A stretch of 64,000 nt of DNA from Chthonomonas calidirosea (GTDB taxonomy: Bacteria; Armatimonadota; Fimbriimonadia; Fimbriimonadales; Fimbriimonadaceae), in NCBI GenBank assembly GCA_945882415.1, contig CAMCWC010000014.1:39528-103527 (forward strand). The letters run 5' to 3'. Shown here one piece after another: positions 28,835 through 38,652 of this stretch. Below the pieces are notes generated by a model. It did no database searches and had not been told where the DNA came from. It was given only the letters and a program-made list of their open reading frames with translations. A program made the translations under genes and the position numbers. The stretch's first letter is position 1; every line of letters begins with the position of its first letter.

Positions 28835-29959
28835 ATGTTCGATGCGCGTGTAACTCGGCTTGCCGACTTAGTCTGCCGGCACTCGGTACAGCTTTCCGCC
28901 GACGATTGCGTTCTGATCCATGCCTTTGACGTTCCGAGCGACATCATCGCGGAGTTCGTCCGGGTCGCCCAAGCTCAATCCGCAAAGGTCCTCGTCCGGT
29001 CCGAATCGAATCCGATCCGTCGGCAAATGCTCCACGGCATGACCGTCGAAAACGCTCAGCTGATCGCGAAACTGGAGAAGTTCGAGATGGAGCACGCGAC
29101 CGCGTACATTGCCCTCCGCGGAGCCGACAACGCCTTCGAGCTTTCCGACGTCCCCGGCACCCAAACCGCCATGTGGCAGCGAGAATACGCGACGCCCGTC
29201 ATCTTCGAAACGCGCATCCCGAAGACGAAGTGGGCCGTTCTTCGCTGGCCAAACCCTTCGGTTGCTCAGCAAGCCTCCATGTCCAGCAAAGCCTTCGAGG
29301 ACTTCTACTTCGATGCTTGCACGGTGGATTACATCCGCATGGCCGAAGCCGTGAAGCCGCTGGTTGACCTGATGAATCGAACCGACCGTGTTCGCGTCAT
29401 CTCGCCCGGAACCGACTTCTCTTTCTCGATCAAAGGCATCGGCTGCGTCCCCTGCACGGGCGAGCGCAACATCCCCGACGGCGAGTGCTTCACCGCCCCG
29501 GTGAAAGATAGCGTCAACGGCACCGTCCAGTTCAACACGAGCTCTCTCTACCAGGGCATGGAGTTCAAAGACATCCGGTACGAAATCAAGGACGGAAAAA
29601 TCATTGATGCCAGCGCCGGCGGCAACACCGAAAAGCTGAACGAGATTCTCGACACCGACGAAGGTGCCCGATACTTCGGCGAATGGTCCCTCGGTTTCAA
29701 CCCGAAGGTCCTCCACCCCATCAAGGACACCCTCTTCGACGAGAAGATCGCGGGATCGCTCCACTTCACGCCCGGAAACGCCTACGATCCACCAGGGGGC
29801 AACGGCAACAAGAGCGCGGTTCACTGGGATACCGTCCTCATTCAGCGCGCGGAATACGGCGGCGGCGAAATCTGGTTTGACGATGTCCTGATCCGTAAGG
29901 ACGGAATCTTCGTGGTCCCAGACCTCCTAGGACTGAATCCCGAAAATCTTGCGATCTAG
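28835..29959 (+). CDS. M29-family aminopeptidase
   Basis: 374 residues of the thermophilic-aminopeptidase (AmpS/PepS) family, cytoplasmic. The co-catalytic metal ligands and catalytic residues are recognisable: Glu in NIPDGECFTAP, Glu in ARYFGEWSLGFNP, His and Tyr in GSLHFTPGNAY, and His/Asp in AVHWDTVL. These enzymes cut N-terminal residues from peptides using two divalent metals. It sits 31 bp after the anchored hypothetical gene. Confidence 0.93.
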   Translation: MFDARVTRLADLVCRHSVQLSADDCVLIHAFDVPSDIIAEFVRVAQAQSAKVLVRSESNPIRRQMLHGMTVENAQLIAKLEKFEMEHATAYIALRGADNAFELSDVPGTQTAMWQREYATPVIFETRIPKTKWAVLRWPNPSVAQQASMSSKAFEDFYFDACTVDYIRMAEAVKPLVDLMNRTDRVRVISPGTDFSFSIKGIGCVPCTGERNIPDGECFTAPVKDSVNGTVQFNTSSLYQGMEFKDIRYEIKDGKIIDASAGGNTEKLNEILDTDEGARYFGEWSLGFNPKVLHPIKDTLFDEKIAGSLHFTPGNAYDPPGGNGNKSAVHWDTVLIQRAEYGGGEIWFDDVLIRKDGIFVVPDLLGLNPENLAI

Positions 29960-29986
29960 TTTTTTGGGCATACACTCCAATCAGCG

Positions 29987-30382
29987 ATGAAAAGACTGCT
30001 ATTGAAGTGGGTGATTTTGGGAGTCGCGGTTTACGCGACCTCGCTGATCACCCAAGCGCTTAAAATTGGCTTCCGCGCTCAAGCGGGAACGCTGAGCGAA
30101 GTCATCGTCTTGCTGATCGGCGTCGCCGCGCTCGCCCTGCTCAACGCGACCATGGGCAAGATCCTGAAGGTCCTCACCTTCCCGATCAGTTGTTTGACCC
30201 TTGGCCTCTTTGGACTGGTCGTCAATGCTATCGTCCTCTGGTTTGCCGCGTCTCTGGAACTTGGATTCCGAATCACTAAATCCGGCGTGGAAGGGTTTGT
30301 CGCCGCCTTCGTTGCAAGCGTGCTCATCAGCATGATAAACGGCGCCCTCCAAACCGCGCTGCCCGACAAAAAGGATGATTAA
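29987..30382 (+). CDS. Phage-holin-type family 4 (PF04020-like) membrane protein
   Basis: 131 residues with four transmembrane helices and the family's conserved middle LTFPISCLTLGLFGLVVNA. The family name is historical; members are widespread chromosomal membrane proteins with no proven lytic role. The tail is charged (LPDKKDD). It overlaps the yvcK start by 8 bp. Confidence 0.88.
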   Translation: MKRLLLKWVILGVAVYATSLITQALKIGFRAQAGTLSEVIVLLIGVAALALLNATMGKILKVLTFPISCLTLGLFGLVVNAIVLWFAASLELGFRITKSGVEGFVAAFVASVLISMINGALQTALPDKKDD

Positions 30383-31688
30383 GCGGTACCGGCTCCGGCA
30401 ACTCCTTGCGCCCACCCGGGGCCTGCAAACCGCATTGGCCGGCTTTTTGCTGGGCCAAATCGCCCTCATTCTGGGCCTCGGCCTGAGCTTTAAAAACATC
30501 ATCCGGCCAACCCTCGCCGGGCTGTCCAGCACCACCGACCGGCTCCTCGGACGATTCGTTGACGAAGAGCGTGTAGCTGTGACCGCCCACCTTGTCGGAG
30601 GCGCGCTCATCGTCGTCGGCGTTTTCGTAAGCATTCGGGCCATCGTCCGCGGCCTTGGCCACGTTGTCGACACGCTTACACCCGAAACAAAATCCGGCAA
30701 GGTGGATGCTTACTTCCGCCGATTAGAACTCGCCCAAGGGCCAAGAATCGTCGCCATCGGCGGAGGCACCGGCCTCTCCACCCTCCTCCGGGGACTCAAA
30801 AACTACACCAGCAACATCACCGCCATCGTGACCGTGACCGACGACGGCGGAAGCTCCGGCCGCCTGATGCGCGAGAAAGGCATCATCCCGCCCGGAGACT
30901 TGCGGAACTGCATGGTTGCTCTCGCCGATGCGGAAAAGACGATGACCGATCTTTTCCAACACCGATTCCGAGATGATTCCGGTTCGCTCAGTGGCCACTC
31001 CATTGGCAATCTTCTCATCGCCGCGCTTGCCGACCAAGCGAACGGAGACTTCGATACCGCCGTCGGAATTGCCTCGGCCGTTCTCAACATCCGCGGCCAC
31101 GTCGTCCCGTCCACCCTCGATCATGTCAAGCTCATGGCCGAGCTCGAAGACGGCTCTGTGGTCTCGGGAGAGACAAACATCGTCGGGTCCGGACAACGCA
31201 TCAACCGCCTCTATCTTGATCCCTCGATGTGCGAGCCGCACCCGAAGACGATCGAGGCGATTCGCCAAGCCGACCTCATCTGCATCGGTCCGGGGAGCGT
31301 CTTCACAAGCGTCATTCCAAACCTCCTGGTCCCCGGCCTCGCCGAAGCCATCATGGCCTCCCCCTCTCCGAAGGTTTATATCTGCAACGTCATGACCCAG
31401 CCCGGTGAAAGCGAAGGCCTCAGCGCATCCGCCCATGCCAATTCGATCCTCCGCATCCTTGAAAAGCGGGTGATCGACTACGTCCTTGTCAACGTCGCTC
31501 AGCCAAGCGCCGACCTTATTGAACGTTACGAAACCGTGAACCAACATCTCGTAGAAGCCGACCTCGACCAACTCCGAAAGAACGGATTCCGACCCTTGCC
31601 TGGCGATTACATCAGCGAATCTGACTTCGTGCGCCACGATCCCGTCAAGGTCGCCGCCCGCCTGATGAAGCTTCTGGAGGGAAGATGA
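30375..31688 (+). CDS. yvcK: YvcK/CofD-like protein with N-terminal membrane helices
   Basis: 437 residues. Two transmembrane helices (about 15-37 and 70-95) precede the YvcK domain (about 122-437): RIVAIGGGTGLSTLLRGLK, VTVTDDGGSSGRLM, PPGDLRNCMVALAD and SGHSIGNLLIAAL. YvcK is needed for growth on gluconeogenic carbon sources and links central metabolism to cell-wall synthesis in other bacteria. Classic YvcK lacks the membrane part. The gene overlaps gmk by 4 bp. Confidence 0.92.
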   Translation: MIKRYRLRQLLAPTRGLQTALAGFLLGQIALILGLGLSFKNIIRPTLAGLSSTTDRLLGRFVDEERVAVTAHLVGGALIVVGVFVSIRAIVRGLGHVVDTLTPETKSGKVDAYFRRLELAQGPRIVAIGGGTGLSTLLRGLKNYTSNITAIVTVTDDGGSSGRLMREKGIIPPGDLRNCMVALADAEKTMTDLFQHRFRDDSGSLSGHSIGNLLIAALADQANGDFDTAVGIASAVLNIRGHVVPSTLDHVKLMAELEDGSVVSGETNIVGSGQRINRLYLDPSMCEPHPKTIEAIRQADLICIGPGSVFTSVIPNLLVPGLAEAIMASPSPKVYICNVMTQPGESEGLSASAHANSILRILEKRVIDYVLVNVAQPSADLIERYETVNQHLVEADLDQLRKNGFRPLPGDYISESDFVRHDPVKVAARLMKLLEGR

Positions 31689-32239
31689 GCGGAAAGCTTG
31701 TCATTCTTAGCGGCCCAAGCGGGGTCGGCAAAGACACCGTCATCGACGGCTGGCAAGCGCGAAACCGAAACGTCGTGCGGGTGGTCGCGTACACCACCCG
31801 AGCCCCTCGGCCGGGCGAAGTGAATGGCGTCGATTATCACTTCACTGACCGATCCGAATTCCTTGGCAAAGCCCAAACGGGCGACTTCCTTGAGTACAAG
31901 GAAGTCCACGGAAACTTCTACGCAACGCCTCTCACGGACATGATCAAACTGCTGGAACAAGGCAAGATCGCCGTCCTGAAAATTGACGTTCAGGGCGCGA
32001 TCAGTGCGATGGAAAAGCGACCAGATGCTCTATCCATCATGCTCCTTCCGCCATCTGCAGAAGAGCTCGAGCGCCGCATTCGGCAGCGCGGAACCGAAGA
32101 TCTAGCGACCATCGACAAGCGCCTCCGAAACGCCCTCGAAGAAATCGCTCAAGCCCACCGCTACCACCATCAGGTCATCAATGAGGATTTGACCACGACG
32201 ATCTCGATTATCGAGGTCATCGTGTCGGAGGCAAAGTGA
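31685..32239 (+). CDS. gmk: Guanylate kinase
   Basis: Phosphorylates GMP to GDP. 184 residues. P-loop LSGPSGVGKDTVIDG, the GMP-binding TTRAPRPGEVNGVDYHF, and EVHGNFYATP. P-loop residue GKD replaces the usual GKG/GKS, a minor change. The stop overlaps the coaBC GTG start (GTGA). rpoZ, often placed between gmk and coaBC, is not here. Confidence 0.94.
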   Translation: MSGKLVILSGPSGVGKDTVIDGWQARNRNVVRVVAYTTRAPRPGEVNGVDYHFTDRSEFLGKAQTGDFLEYKEVHGNFYATPLTDMIKLLEQGKIAVLKIDVQGAISAMEKRPDALSIMLLPPSAEELERRIRQRGTEDLATIDKRLRNALEEIAQAHRYHHQVINEDLTTTISIIEVIVSEAK

Positions 32240-33444
32240 AAGTCCTTCTCGGAGTCAGCGGCAGCGTCTCTTGCTATCGCGCTGCTGACATTGCGCGCGA
32301 CCTCATGCGCGCCGGGCACGACGTTCGCGTGTGCCTCACCGACTCCGCAGCAAAGTTCGTCTCGCCCATCCTGTTCGAAACTCTCACCGAAAACCCGTGT
32401 CTTACCGATACGTTTGAGGAGCCGATCACCGGACAAATGGCGCACATTGATTGGGCGCGGGAAGCAGACGTTATCCTCATCGCTCCCTGCACGGCGAACA
32501 CAACGTCGCGTCTCGCTCACGGTGTCGCGGCCGACATGCTCACGACCATCGTCGTCGCTTCCACCGCTCCGTTGCTGATCGCGCCGGCAATGAATCCGTC
32601 GATGTACGCCAGCGATCAGGTCCAGTGGGCATTGGGAATTCTGGAATCCCGCGCCGCCACCATCATCACCCCGCAAGAAGGTGATGTCGCGAGTGGCGAA
32701 GTCGGGCTCGGCAAGCTTGCCCCGAATCCGGAGATTCTCGAGGCGGTCGAAACCGTGCTTGCCCGAACCCAGGTTTTAGCTGGAAAGCACGTCGTCGTCA
32801 CCTCCGGTCCAACCGAGGAGCCCATTGACGATGTCCGTTTCCTGACCAATCGAAGTTCCGGCAAGATGGGCGCCGCCGTCGCCCGGGCGGCACTCCTCAT
32901 GGGAGCTCGCGTCACCGTCATCGCCGGTCCCCAAACCGCCGCCTTGCCGCTTACTGCCACCGTTCATCCGGTCCAAACCGCCGTTCAAATGCTGGACAAG
33001 GCGCTTGAAGCCAGCGAGGATGCGGACTGGATCATTGGCGTCGCGGCTGTTGCCGACTACCGTCCAGAGTCCCCCGCGATGGGCAAACTTCGTCGGTCCG
33101 AGGAGGCTCTGACGTTAAGGCTTGTTCCTAACCCCGACATCATCGCCACCCTCGCCGCCGCGCGGCCAAACGCCCGCGTCGTGGCCTTCGCGGCAGAGCC
33201 AGATTCGGATCTCACCGTGGCACGGCAGAAGATCATCAAGAAGGGAGTCGTCGCCATCGCCGCGAATGACATCTCGCGCAACGACATCGGCTTTGGGTCC
33301 GAGAACAACGACTTGACCCTCATCCAAGCCGAAGGCGAACCGCACCGCAGCGGGAAACGATCCAAACTATCCGCTGCCCTTTGGCTACTCGAAAAACTCG
33401 TCCAGGAGGAGCACAAGCATGCCCGTCACCCAAGCCGCGATTGA
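32236..33444 (+). CDS. coaBC: Phosphopantothenoylcysteine decarboxylase/synthetase, CoaC cysteine replaced by Ser
   Basis: Two coenzyme A steps in one 402-residue protein. The CoaC flavoprotein domain (about 1-175) has VSGSVSCYRAADIAR, H70 in AHIDWA and N120 in APAMN. These match E. coli H75 and N125 with an offset of 5, and the same offset puts S153 (GDVASGEVG) at the position of catalytic C158. The CoaB domain (about 185-390) has VTSGPTEEPIDDVRFLTNRS and ANDISRNDIGFGSENN. The C-terminus overlaps the tfoX-like gene by 26 bp. The decarboxylase should bind FMN, but its reductive half-step needs checking. Confidence 0.93.
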   Translation: MKVLLGVSGSVSCYRAADIARDLMRAGHDVRVCLTDSAAKFVSPILFETLTENPCLTDTFEEPITGQMAHIDWAREADVILIAPCTANTTSRLAHGVAADMLTTIVVASTAPLLIAPAMNPSMYASDQVQWALGILESRAATIITPQEGDVASGEVGLGKLAPNPEILEAVETVLARTQVLAGKHVVVTSGPTEEPIDDVRFLTNRSSGKMGAAVARAALLMGARVTVIAGPQTAALPLTATVHPVQTAVQMLDKALEASEDADWIIGVAAVADYRPESPAMGKLRRSEEALTLRLVPNPDIIATLAAARPNARVVAFAAEPDSDLTVARQKIIKKGVVAIAANDISRNDIGFGSENNDLTLIQAEGEPHRSGKRSKLSAALWLLEKLVQEEHKHARHPSRD

Positions 33445-33763
33445 TCACTTCATCCCCAAGCTTGCCGCCGTCCGCGAGATCACGATCAAAAAGATGTTCG
33501 GCGGTCTCGGTATTTACGCCGACGGTGTCTTCTTCGCCGTTCTCGACGACGATCGGCTGTACTTCAAAGTCGACGATAACAACCGCACTTTTTACGACGA
33601 ACACCAGACCGAAGAATGGATCATCAAAGGTGAATCTCCGCAGGTGATGCCATACCGAGAAGTACCGAAAACTACTCTCGAGAACCCCGACGAACTTGCG
33701 ACTACCATCGACGACGCCGTCGCGGTTGCGCTGAGAAAGAAGACCAAGCCCAAGAAGCGTTAA
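33419..33763 (+). CDS. TfoX/Sxy N-terminal-domain protein
   Basis: 114 residues. The TfoX N-terminal domain pattern is clear: REITIKKMFGGLGIYADGVF, DDRLYFKVDD and MPYREVP. In gamma-proteobacteria the two-domain TfoX controls competence; single-domain versions like this one have no settled role. It ends the plus-strand run and overlaps the coaBC end by 26 bp. Its stop overlaps that of the convergent permease by 4 bp. Confidence 0.88.
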   Translation: MPVTQAAIDHFIPKLAAVREITIKKMFGGLGIYADGVFFAVLDDDRLYFKVDDNNRTFYDEHQTEEWIIKGESPQVMPYREVPKTTLENPDELATTIDDAVAVALRKKTKPKKR

Positions 33764-35097
33764 GCCCGTTTACGGATGGCCGCAAACGTAAAAATCGGTG
33801 CCAAAGCCATCGCCGCGATTGACCACCAGATCACGTGGCGGCCTTCCTCCTGAATGTGGCTGTAAACCGCGAAGGCGATGATTGCGGCCGGCATCAGGAA
33901 GAACAAAGCCAGAACCGGATAGCCACCCGGAATCCGGTACGGCCGCTCTAAGTCAGGCTCTTTCCGGCGGAGTACGATCAATGCCGCGAGCTCAACGAGA
34001 ATCGCGCTGGAATACAAAACCACATCCACCACCGCCAGATTCTCGAAACTGGAATAGCTAAACAAGGTGTAAGCGCAAGCCGAAACCAGAATGGCGTTCA
34101 CCGGTGTGCCGAACCTAGGATGGGTTCGAGTCAAGATTTCCGGCAGCAAGTGATCCCGCGCTAGGACAAGCGGAATCCGAGTCGCTCCCAGCATCGTTGC
34201 TGCAAACAGCCCCGCTGCGCTCGCCATGCCGGTGATGGCAATCCAAATTCCGAGCCCCTTGCCGCCGATCGCCTCGCCGATTTCCGGCCAAAGCCCCTCC
34301 TCCCATCGGCCAAGCTCCGGGACAACCGCTAGCCCAACCAGGGTCGGCAACAGATACGAAAGCACGATGAGTGGCATGGCGATGAAGATCGCCTTCGGAA
34401 AGTTTTTCCACGGCCGGTCAACTTCTGCCGAAACAGTGCTCAGCGAATCCCACCCCAGGTAGTTCCACATCACCACAAAGAGCCCCGCTCCGAGCGCCGA
34501 CTGCGTGGTGGTGCCGGTCGGTACAAACGGTTGCGTCACCGCCGCTGGATTCGCCAAAACCTTCGGCAATCCAAGTGCGACCATCACCACAAACGGAAGC
34601 AATAGAACACCGCCCAAAACCAGCGACGTTTTCCCAACGGACTTCGCCCCGCGCACGTTGAGCCAAGTCATCGGCACGATAATCGCCAACCCAACCAGCC
34701 ACTTCCGCAGCGGATCGTCGGCAAATCCGTTCGCCAGGCCGAGCTGACTCAACAAAGCCGAGACGTAGCTGGCAAACAACACCGGATAGATTGCGACATC
34801 GACCCACGAATACAGCCACATCCACCAAGCCGCACATGCTGCCCAGCGATCGCCAAGTGACCGCTTGATCCAAACGTAATAACCTCCCTCCGCCGGAATC
34901 GCACTCGCGAGTTCGGCGGTCATGAATGCAGTCGGAATCGCCCAGATGAGCGGGGTCATCAAGATGAGCAACAACCCCATCCCCGCCCCCGATTGCATTA
35001 GCGGCTCCAATCCGTGGGGCCCGCCGCTGACGCAAAAATAGATCGCCGCGACAAGCGGCGCCAGCTTCAGTTTTTCGTTGGCCGGTGGGTGGGACAT
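33760..35097 (-). CDS. APC-family amino-acid permease
   Basis: 445 residues with about 12 transmembrane helices. The N-terminal helix carries the broken-helix motif of APC transporters (VSGGPHGLEPLMQSGAG), and later segments include AEVDRPWKNFPKAI, a typical cytoplasmic loop. It probably imports or exchanges an amino acid or polyamine; substrate is not readable. Monocistronic by position, next to the fumC gene on the same strand after a 70-bp gap. Confidence 0.88.
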   Translation of the reverse strand: MSHPPANEKLKLAPLVAAIYFCVSGGPHGLEPLMQSGAGMGLLLILMTPLIWAIPTAFMTAELASAIPAEGGYYVWIKRSLGDRWAACAAWWMWLYSWVDVAIYPVLFASYVSALLSQLGLANGFADDPLRKWLVGLAIIVPMTWLNVRGAKSVGKTSLVLGGVLLLPFVVMVALGLPKVLANPAAVTQPFVPTGTTTQSALGAGLFVVMWNYLGWDSLSTVSAEVDRPWKNFPKAIFIAMPLIVLSYLLPTLVGLAVVPELGRWEEGLWPEIGEAIGGKGLGIWIAITGMASAAGLFAATMLGATRIPLVLARDHLLPEILTRTHPRFGTPVNAILVSACAYTLFSYSSFENLAVVDVVLYSSAILVELAALIVLRRKEPDLERPYRIPGGYPVLALFFLMPAAIIAFAVYSHIQEEGRHVIWWSIAAMALAPIFTFAAIRKRA

Positions 35098-35167
35098 TGG
35101 CGTGAAGGAACGGAACTCGGACTATAGTGACCCGAGCTCGCCAATTCTTGCCAACGGAGGGCTTCGC

Positions 35168-36562
35168 CTAGCTCGGCCGGGTCATTTCAATCGGCTTCAC
35201 CCAGTTCGTGAAGTCCTCATCCGCCACTTCGCCGTAGCCTGTCGCCGCTTCTCGCAAGGACAGCCCGTTCTTGTGAGCGTGCTTCGCAATCGCCGCCGCC
35301 CGGTCATAGCCAATGTGCCGGTTTAGGGCCGTGACCTGCATCAGGTTCGTGTCCAAGTTCTCCTGAATCCGCTCGTAGTTCGGAAGGATTCCGACCGCGC
35401 AGTTATCGTTGAACGCACTGCAGGCGTCGCCCAGAAGCTGGATGCTCATCAGGACGTTGTGCACCATCACTGGCTTAAAGACGTTGAGCTGGAAGTTGCC
35501 TTGCGATCCGCCGAAGGCGACCGCCGCATCGTTTCCAAACACCTGAACCGCCACCATCGTTAGCGCTTCCGATTGCGTCGGGTTCACCTTGCCCGGCATG
35601 ATGCTGCTTCCTGGCTCGTTCTCGGGAATCGTGATTTCCCCGATTCCGTTTCGTGGTCCCGAAGCAAGCCAGCGAACGTCGTTCGCCATCTTCATCAGTG
35701 CGCCGGCAAGGGTTCGCAAGGACGCACTCGTGGTGACAAGCGCATCGTGGGCAGAGAGAGCAGCGAACTTGTTCGCCGCCGAAACGAACGGGAATCCGGT
35801 CTCCTCGGCAAAATACTTCGCCGCAAGATCGCCAAACAGAGGGTGCGCATTCAGGCCCGTGCCGACGGCCGTCCCGCCAATCGCGAGTTCGTACAAGCCG
35901 GTTTCGACATGTCGAACTTCGGCCAAGCAGTAGTCCAACTGCGCTACCCAACCGCCAATCTCTTGGCCCAAGGTAATCGGGGTCGCATCCTGTAGGTGCG
36001 TTCGCCCGACCTTCACGAGATCGACATATTCCGCTGCCTTCGCGGCAAGCGTATCTCGCAGCTTCTGAACCTTGGGATTCAACTGCCGGTGGAGTTCCTC
36101 GACTACGGCAATGTGCATCGCGGTCGGGAAGGTGTCGTTCGAGCTCTGGCCCCGGTTCACGTGGTCGTTCGGGTGAACCGGCTTCTTCGAACCCATCTCG
36201 CCGCCGGCAAGTTCGATCGCGCGGTTCGAGATGACCTCGTTCGAGTTCATGTTGCTCTGGGTGCCCGAGCCGGTCTGGAAAACGACGAGCGGAAAATGGT
36301 CGTTGAGCTGCCCCGCGATGACTTCGTCGGCGGCGCGGACGATCAGTTCGCTGACTTCTGGAGCCAACTGGCCGAGATCTCGATTTGCAAGCGCGGCGCC
36401 TTTTTTCAGAATGCCCATCGCCCGCACAATCGAGTTCGTCATTCGAAATCGCTCGACCCCGATCGGGAAATTATCGATCGAGCGTTGCGTTTGTGCGCCC
36501 CAATATCGATCCGCCGGAACCTGAATCTCACCCATCGAATCGCTTTCCGTTCGGTAGCTCAT
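35168..36562 (-). CDS. fumC: Class II fumarate hydratase
   Basis: Interconverts fumarate and malate in the TCA cycle. The 464 residues match the family. The signature [15 protein letters not shown], the N-terminal [19 protein letters not shown] and [17 protein letters not shown] are intact. The ATG at 36562 gives the standard N-terminus; an upstream in-frame start at 36610 would add 16 unlikely residues. It is divergent from the large unknown gene at 36683. Confidence 0.95.
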   Translation of the reverse strand: MSYRTESDSMGEIQVPADRYWGAQTQRSIDNFPIGVERFRMTNSIVRAMGILKKGAALANRDLGQLAPEVSELIVRAADEVIAGQLNDHFPLVVFQTGSGTQSNMNSNEVISNRAIELAGGEMGSKKPVHPNDHVNRGQSSNDTFPTAMHIAVVEELHRQLNPKVQKLRDTLAAKAAEYVDLVKVGRTHLQDATPITLGQEIGGWVAQLDYCLAEVRHVETGLYELAIGGTAVGTGLNAHPLFGDLAAKYFAEETGFPFVSAANKFAALSAHDALVTTSASLRTLAGALMKMANDVRWLASGPRNGIGEITIPENEPGSSIMPGKVNPTQSEALTMVAVQVFGNDAAVAFGGSQGNFQLNVFKPVMVHNVLMSIQLLGDACSAFNDNCAVGILPNYERIQENLDTNLMQVTALNRHIGYDRAAAIAKHAHKNGLSLREAATGYGEVADEDFTNWVKPIEMTRPS

Positions 36563-36682
36563 AGGTTCATTTTGACAGGTGAAACCCGGGGCGGGTCGGC
36601 TTGGCTGCAAGCACTATTGTGGAAAAGCCGAGGAAATCTGCACGAATAAACCCGATAGAATCGTAGACTGCAACAGAATCGA

Positions 36683-38641
36683 ATGTCAGAACCCGACTGT
36701 ATGACCCTTGCTGAGGCACTGGCCGAGTTAGAAAAGACCGCGCCAGGAGTTCCCCTACTCGCTCTAGGACAGACCATTTTTTGGGATGAGCCGATGAAGG
36801 CGGGCGTGGCTTTGAGCCTGCGCGAGATGGGATCGTCGCGAAAGTTTGTCGCCGGGGTTCATGACACCGACTACTTTGCCAAGCTGCCCTCAGGCCCCCG
36901 AAAGGCCGGGGCGTTCAAGGTTTTCCCACACAACGACACCACGACCAAGGGACTTTGGAGCGCCGCCGCTGAATTCTCTTCGCTGTTCGGGTCGGAAACC
37001 GTAATCAGTCGCGACATCCTCCAGACTGCAGGTCTGCGCATCGCGATGATAGAACGTGAGCGTCCCGAGATGCTCGACCAAGCGACCGAAGCATTCGGCT
37101 GGCGAGGCGTAGTCTCTCTCGACGAGTCGCCGCCGATCGCGGCCGACCTACCCTTGCGCGGACTGTTTCCTGCCCTTGTAGAAGCACTCGACTGGGCGAT
37201 CGATGCCAGCGAAAGCTCCCTTTCCGGCGACACCAAAGAACAGGGCCAGAAGCAAGGTGAACATTTGCACCGACTCTTGTGCGATGTCGAGGATGCGCGC
37301 AACGGCAAGTTTTCGGAGCTGTACCAAGGGCTGGTTCGGCCGATCTACGACTTTGTCGCGGGTGAGCCAGTCGATATCGACGTCACCGCCACCACGCAGT
37401 TACTTCGGTTCACATCGGAAACAGCAAGTCTGCCGAGGTTCGAAATCCTCGACCGCTTCGTAAATCCGCAAACTAAGGCACAGGCTTGCGCAGCTTACGA
37501 CGAGGCGCTCGTTGGCGGCTCGGGCCAGTACGAGCTCAGCCGATTTGGAACCGGGGCCATCCCGTTCGATCTCGTGATTCCCGGCCTTGGACGCGGCACC
37601 ATCCGCATCGGCAACCGAGGCGTGGTCATCATGACCAAGACCCCCCAGTTCCTCTCCCTGAAGAAGCCACTTTCGGGAGTTCAAGAATTGGCCGCACTCG
37701 TTCAAGCCAAGTTCGGACCGAATTGTGCGGTAGTCGGAAAAGCCGTCGCCCTCATCGGAATGCTTGCCCGGGAGTTCGTCTTTGTCTTCCACGAAGGCGC
37801 GAGTAGCTACGTGCGGCACAGCCGGAAGCTCCACGCCAAGTTGAACGAACTCGGCATTGGCGTGCCGGTGCACCCGATTCTGCGGTTGCGCTACGAGGTT
37901 TGGGACAGCCTCCAGGCCACTTGCGCGTGGTTCCAGCTTCCAGCGCCATTACGTCGCCCGTTTGGTGCCGACGAGATGTGCAGCCCAAGCTTTGCCCAGC
38001 GATGGCGAGCCGTTGGCGAGGAGCAATCCGCCCTTCTTACGAAGCTCGGCCGGCTCAAGCGGCCGGTGGATCTGATCGAGTTCCTAAACGCGCAGTTCGG
38101 CGGATCGTGGAGCCGACTGGGTGAGGAGTATCGAGAACTTCGTCTTACGCTCGACCAATTGCAGGCCGAGATCCAGCAACTTCGCCTCGAACGTGACGCA
38201 CTTTACACACAGCGCCGAGCGCTTCGAGCGGAGCGGGTGCAAGCCGAAATCGCGCTTGGCGAACAATGGCGGACAGAAATTTTCGAGAAGTCGGCAACGC
38301 CGAGTGCGCACGCAACTCGGCACAAGCTCATGGCCGCTCGCGATTCCGTGCTCTTGGCCATCCGGGAAAATCGCGCCGAGTTTGTTCGGTTACGGGAAAG
38401 GCAAAACCTGCTCGTGCGATCCGAGGAAGTGCTGCAAATTCACCAACGTCGGCAGCAGATTGAGCTTGAAGCCGAACTCAAGCGACTCTGTATCATTCGG
38501 GAAGCCGTGATCAGCTCTAAGGGGCTTAAGAGTGCAAACCACCGACCCTCGGCCTGGTGGTTCCCGCTGGTCTCGCCCAACGGAAAATGGTTCGCCGAAG
38601 TGGTTCGAACCGCAAATGCGTACTTCGAACCACTCAGCTAG
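36683..38641 (+). CDS. Large protein of unknown function with C-terminal coiled coil
   Basis: 652 residues, no signal peptide and no family that I recognise. The N-terminal half is globular and mixed alpha/beta (AGVHDTDYFAKLPSGPR, FKVFPHNDTTTKGLW). The middle has GRGTIRIGNRGVVIMTKTP and AVVGKAVALIGMLAREFVF. Residues about 475-610 are a long charged coiled coil (RLTLDQLQAEIQQLRLERDA, AIRENRAEFVRLRERQN), then a short globular end. Base composition matches the neighbours. It stands alone, divergent from fumC. Confidence 0.75.
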   Translation: MSEPDCMTLAEALAELEKTAPGVPLLALGQTIFWDEPMKAGVALSLREMGSSRKFVAGVHDTDYFAKLPSGPRKAGAFKVFPHNDTTTKGLWSAAAEFSSLFGSETVISRDILQTAGLRIAMIERERPEMLDQATEAFGWRGVVSLDESPPIAADLPLRGLFPALVEALDWAIDASESSLSGDTKEQGQKQGEHLHRLLCDVEDARNGKFSELYQGLVRPIYDFVAGEPVDIDVTATTQLLRFTSETASLPRFEILDRFVNPQTKAQACAAYDEALVGGSGQYELSRFGTGAIPFDLVIPGLGRGTIRIGNRGVVIMTKTPQFLSLKKPLSGVQELAALVQAKFGPNCAVVGKAVALIGMLAREFVFVFHEGASSYVRHSRKLHAKLNELGIGVPVHPILRLRYEVWDSLQATCAWFQLPAPLRRPFGADEMCSPSFAQRWRAVGEEQSALLTKLGRLKRPVDLIEFLNAQFGGSWSRLGEEYRELRLTLDQLQAEIQQLRLERDALYTQRRALRAERVQAEIALGEQWRTEIFEKSATPSAHATRHKLMAARDSVLLAIRENRAEFVRLRERQNLLVRSEEVLQIHQRRQQIELEAELKRLCIIREAVISSKGLKSANHRPSAWWFPLVSPNGKWFAEVVRTANAYFEPLS

Positions 38642-38652
38642 TTCAAGCGAAC

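Noticed and set aside
28868..29824. 318-codon minus-strand frame inside the M29 aminopeptidase gene
   Set aside because: Antisense shadow; the plus-strand gene has all metal ligands.
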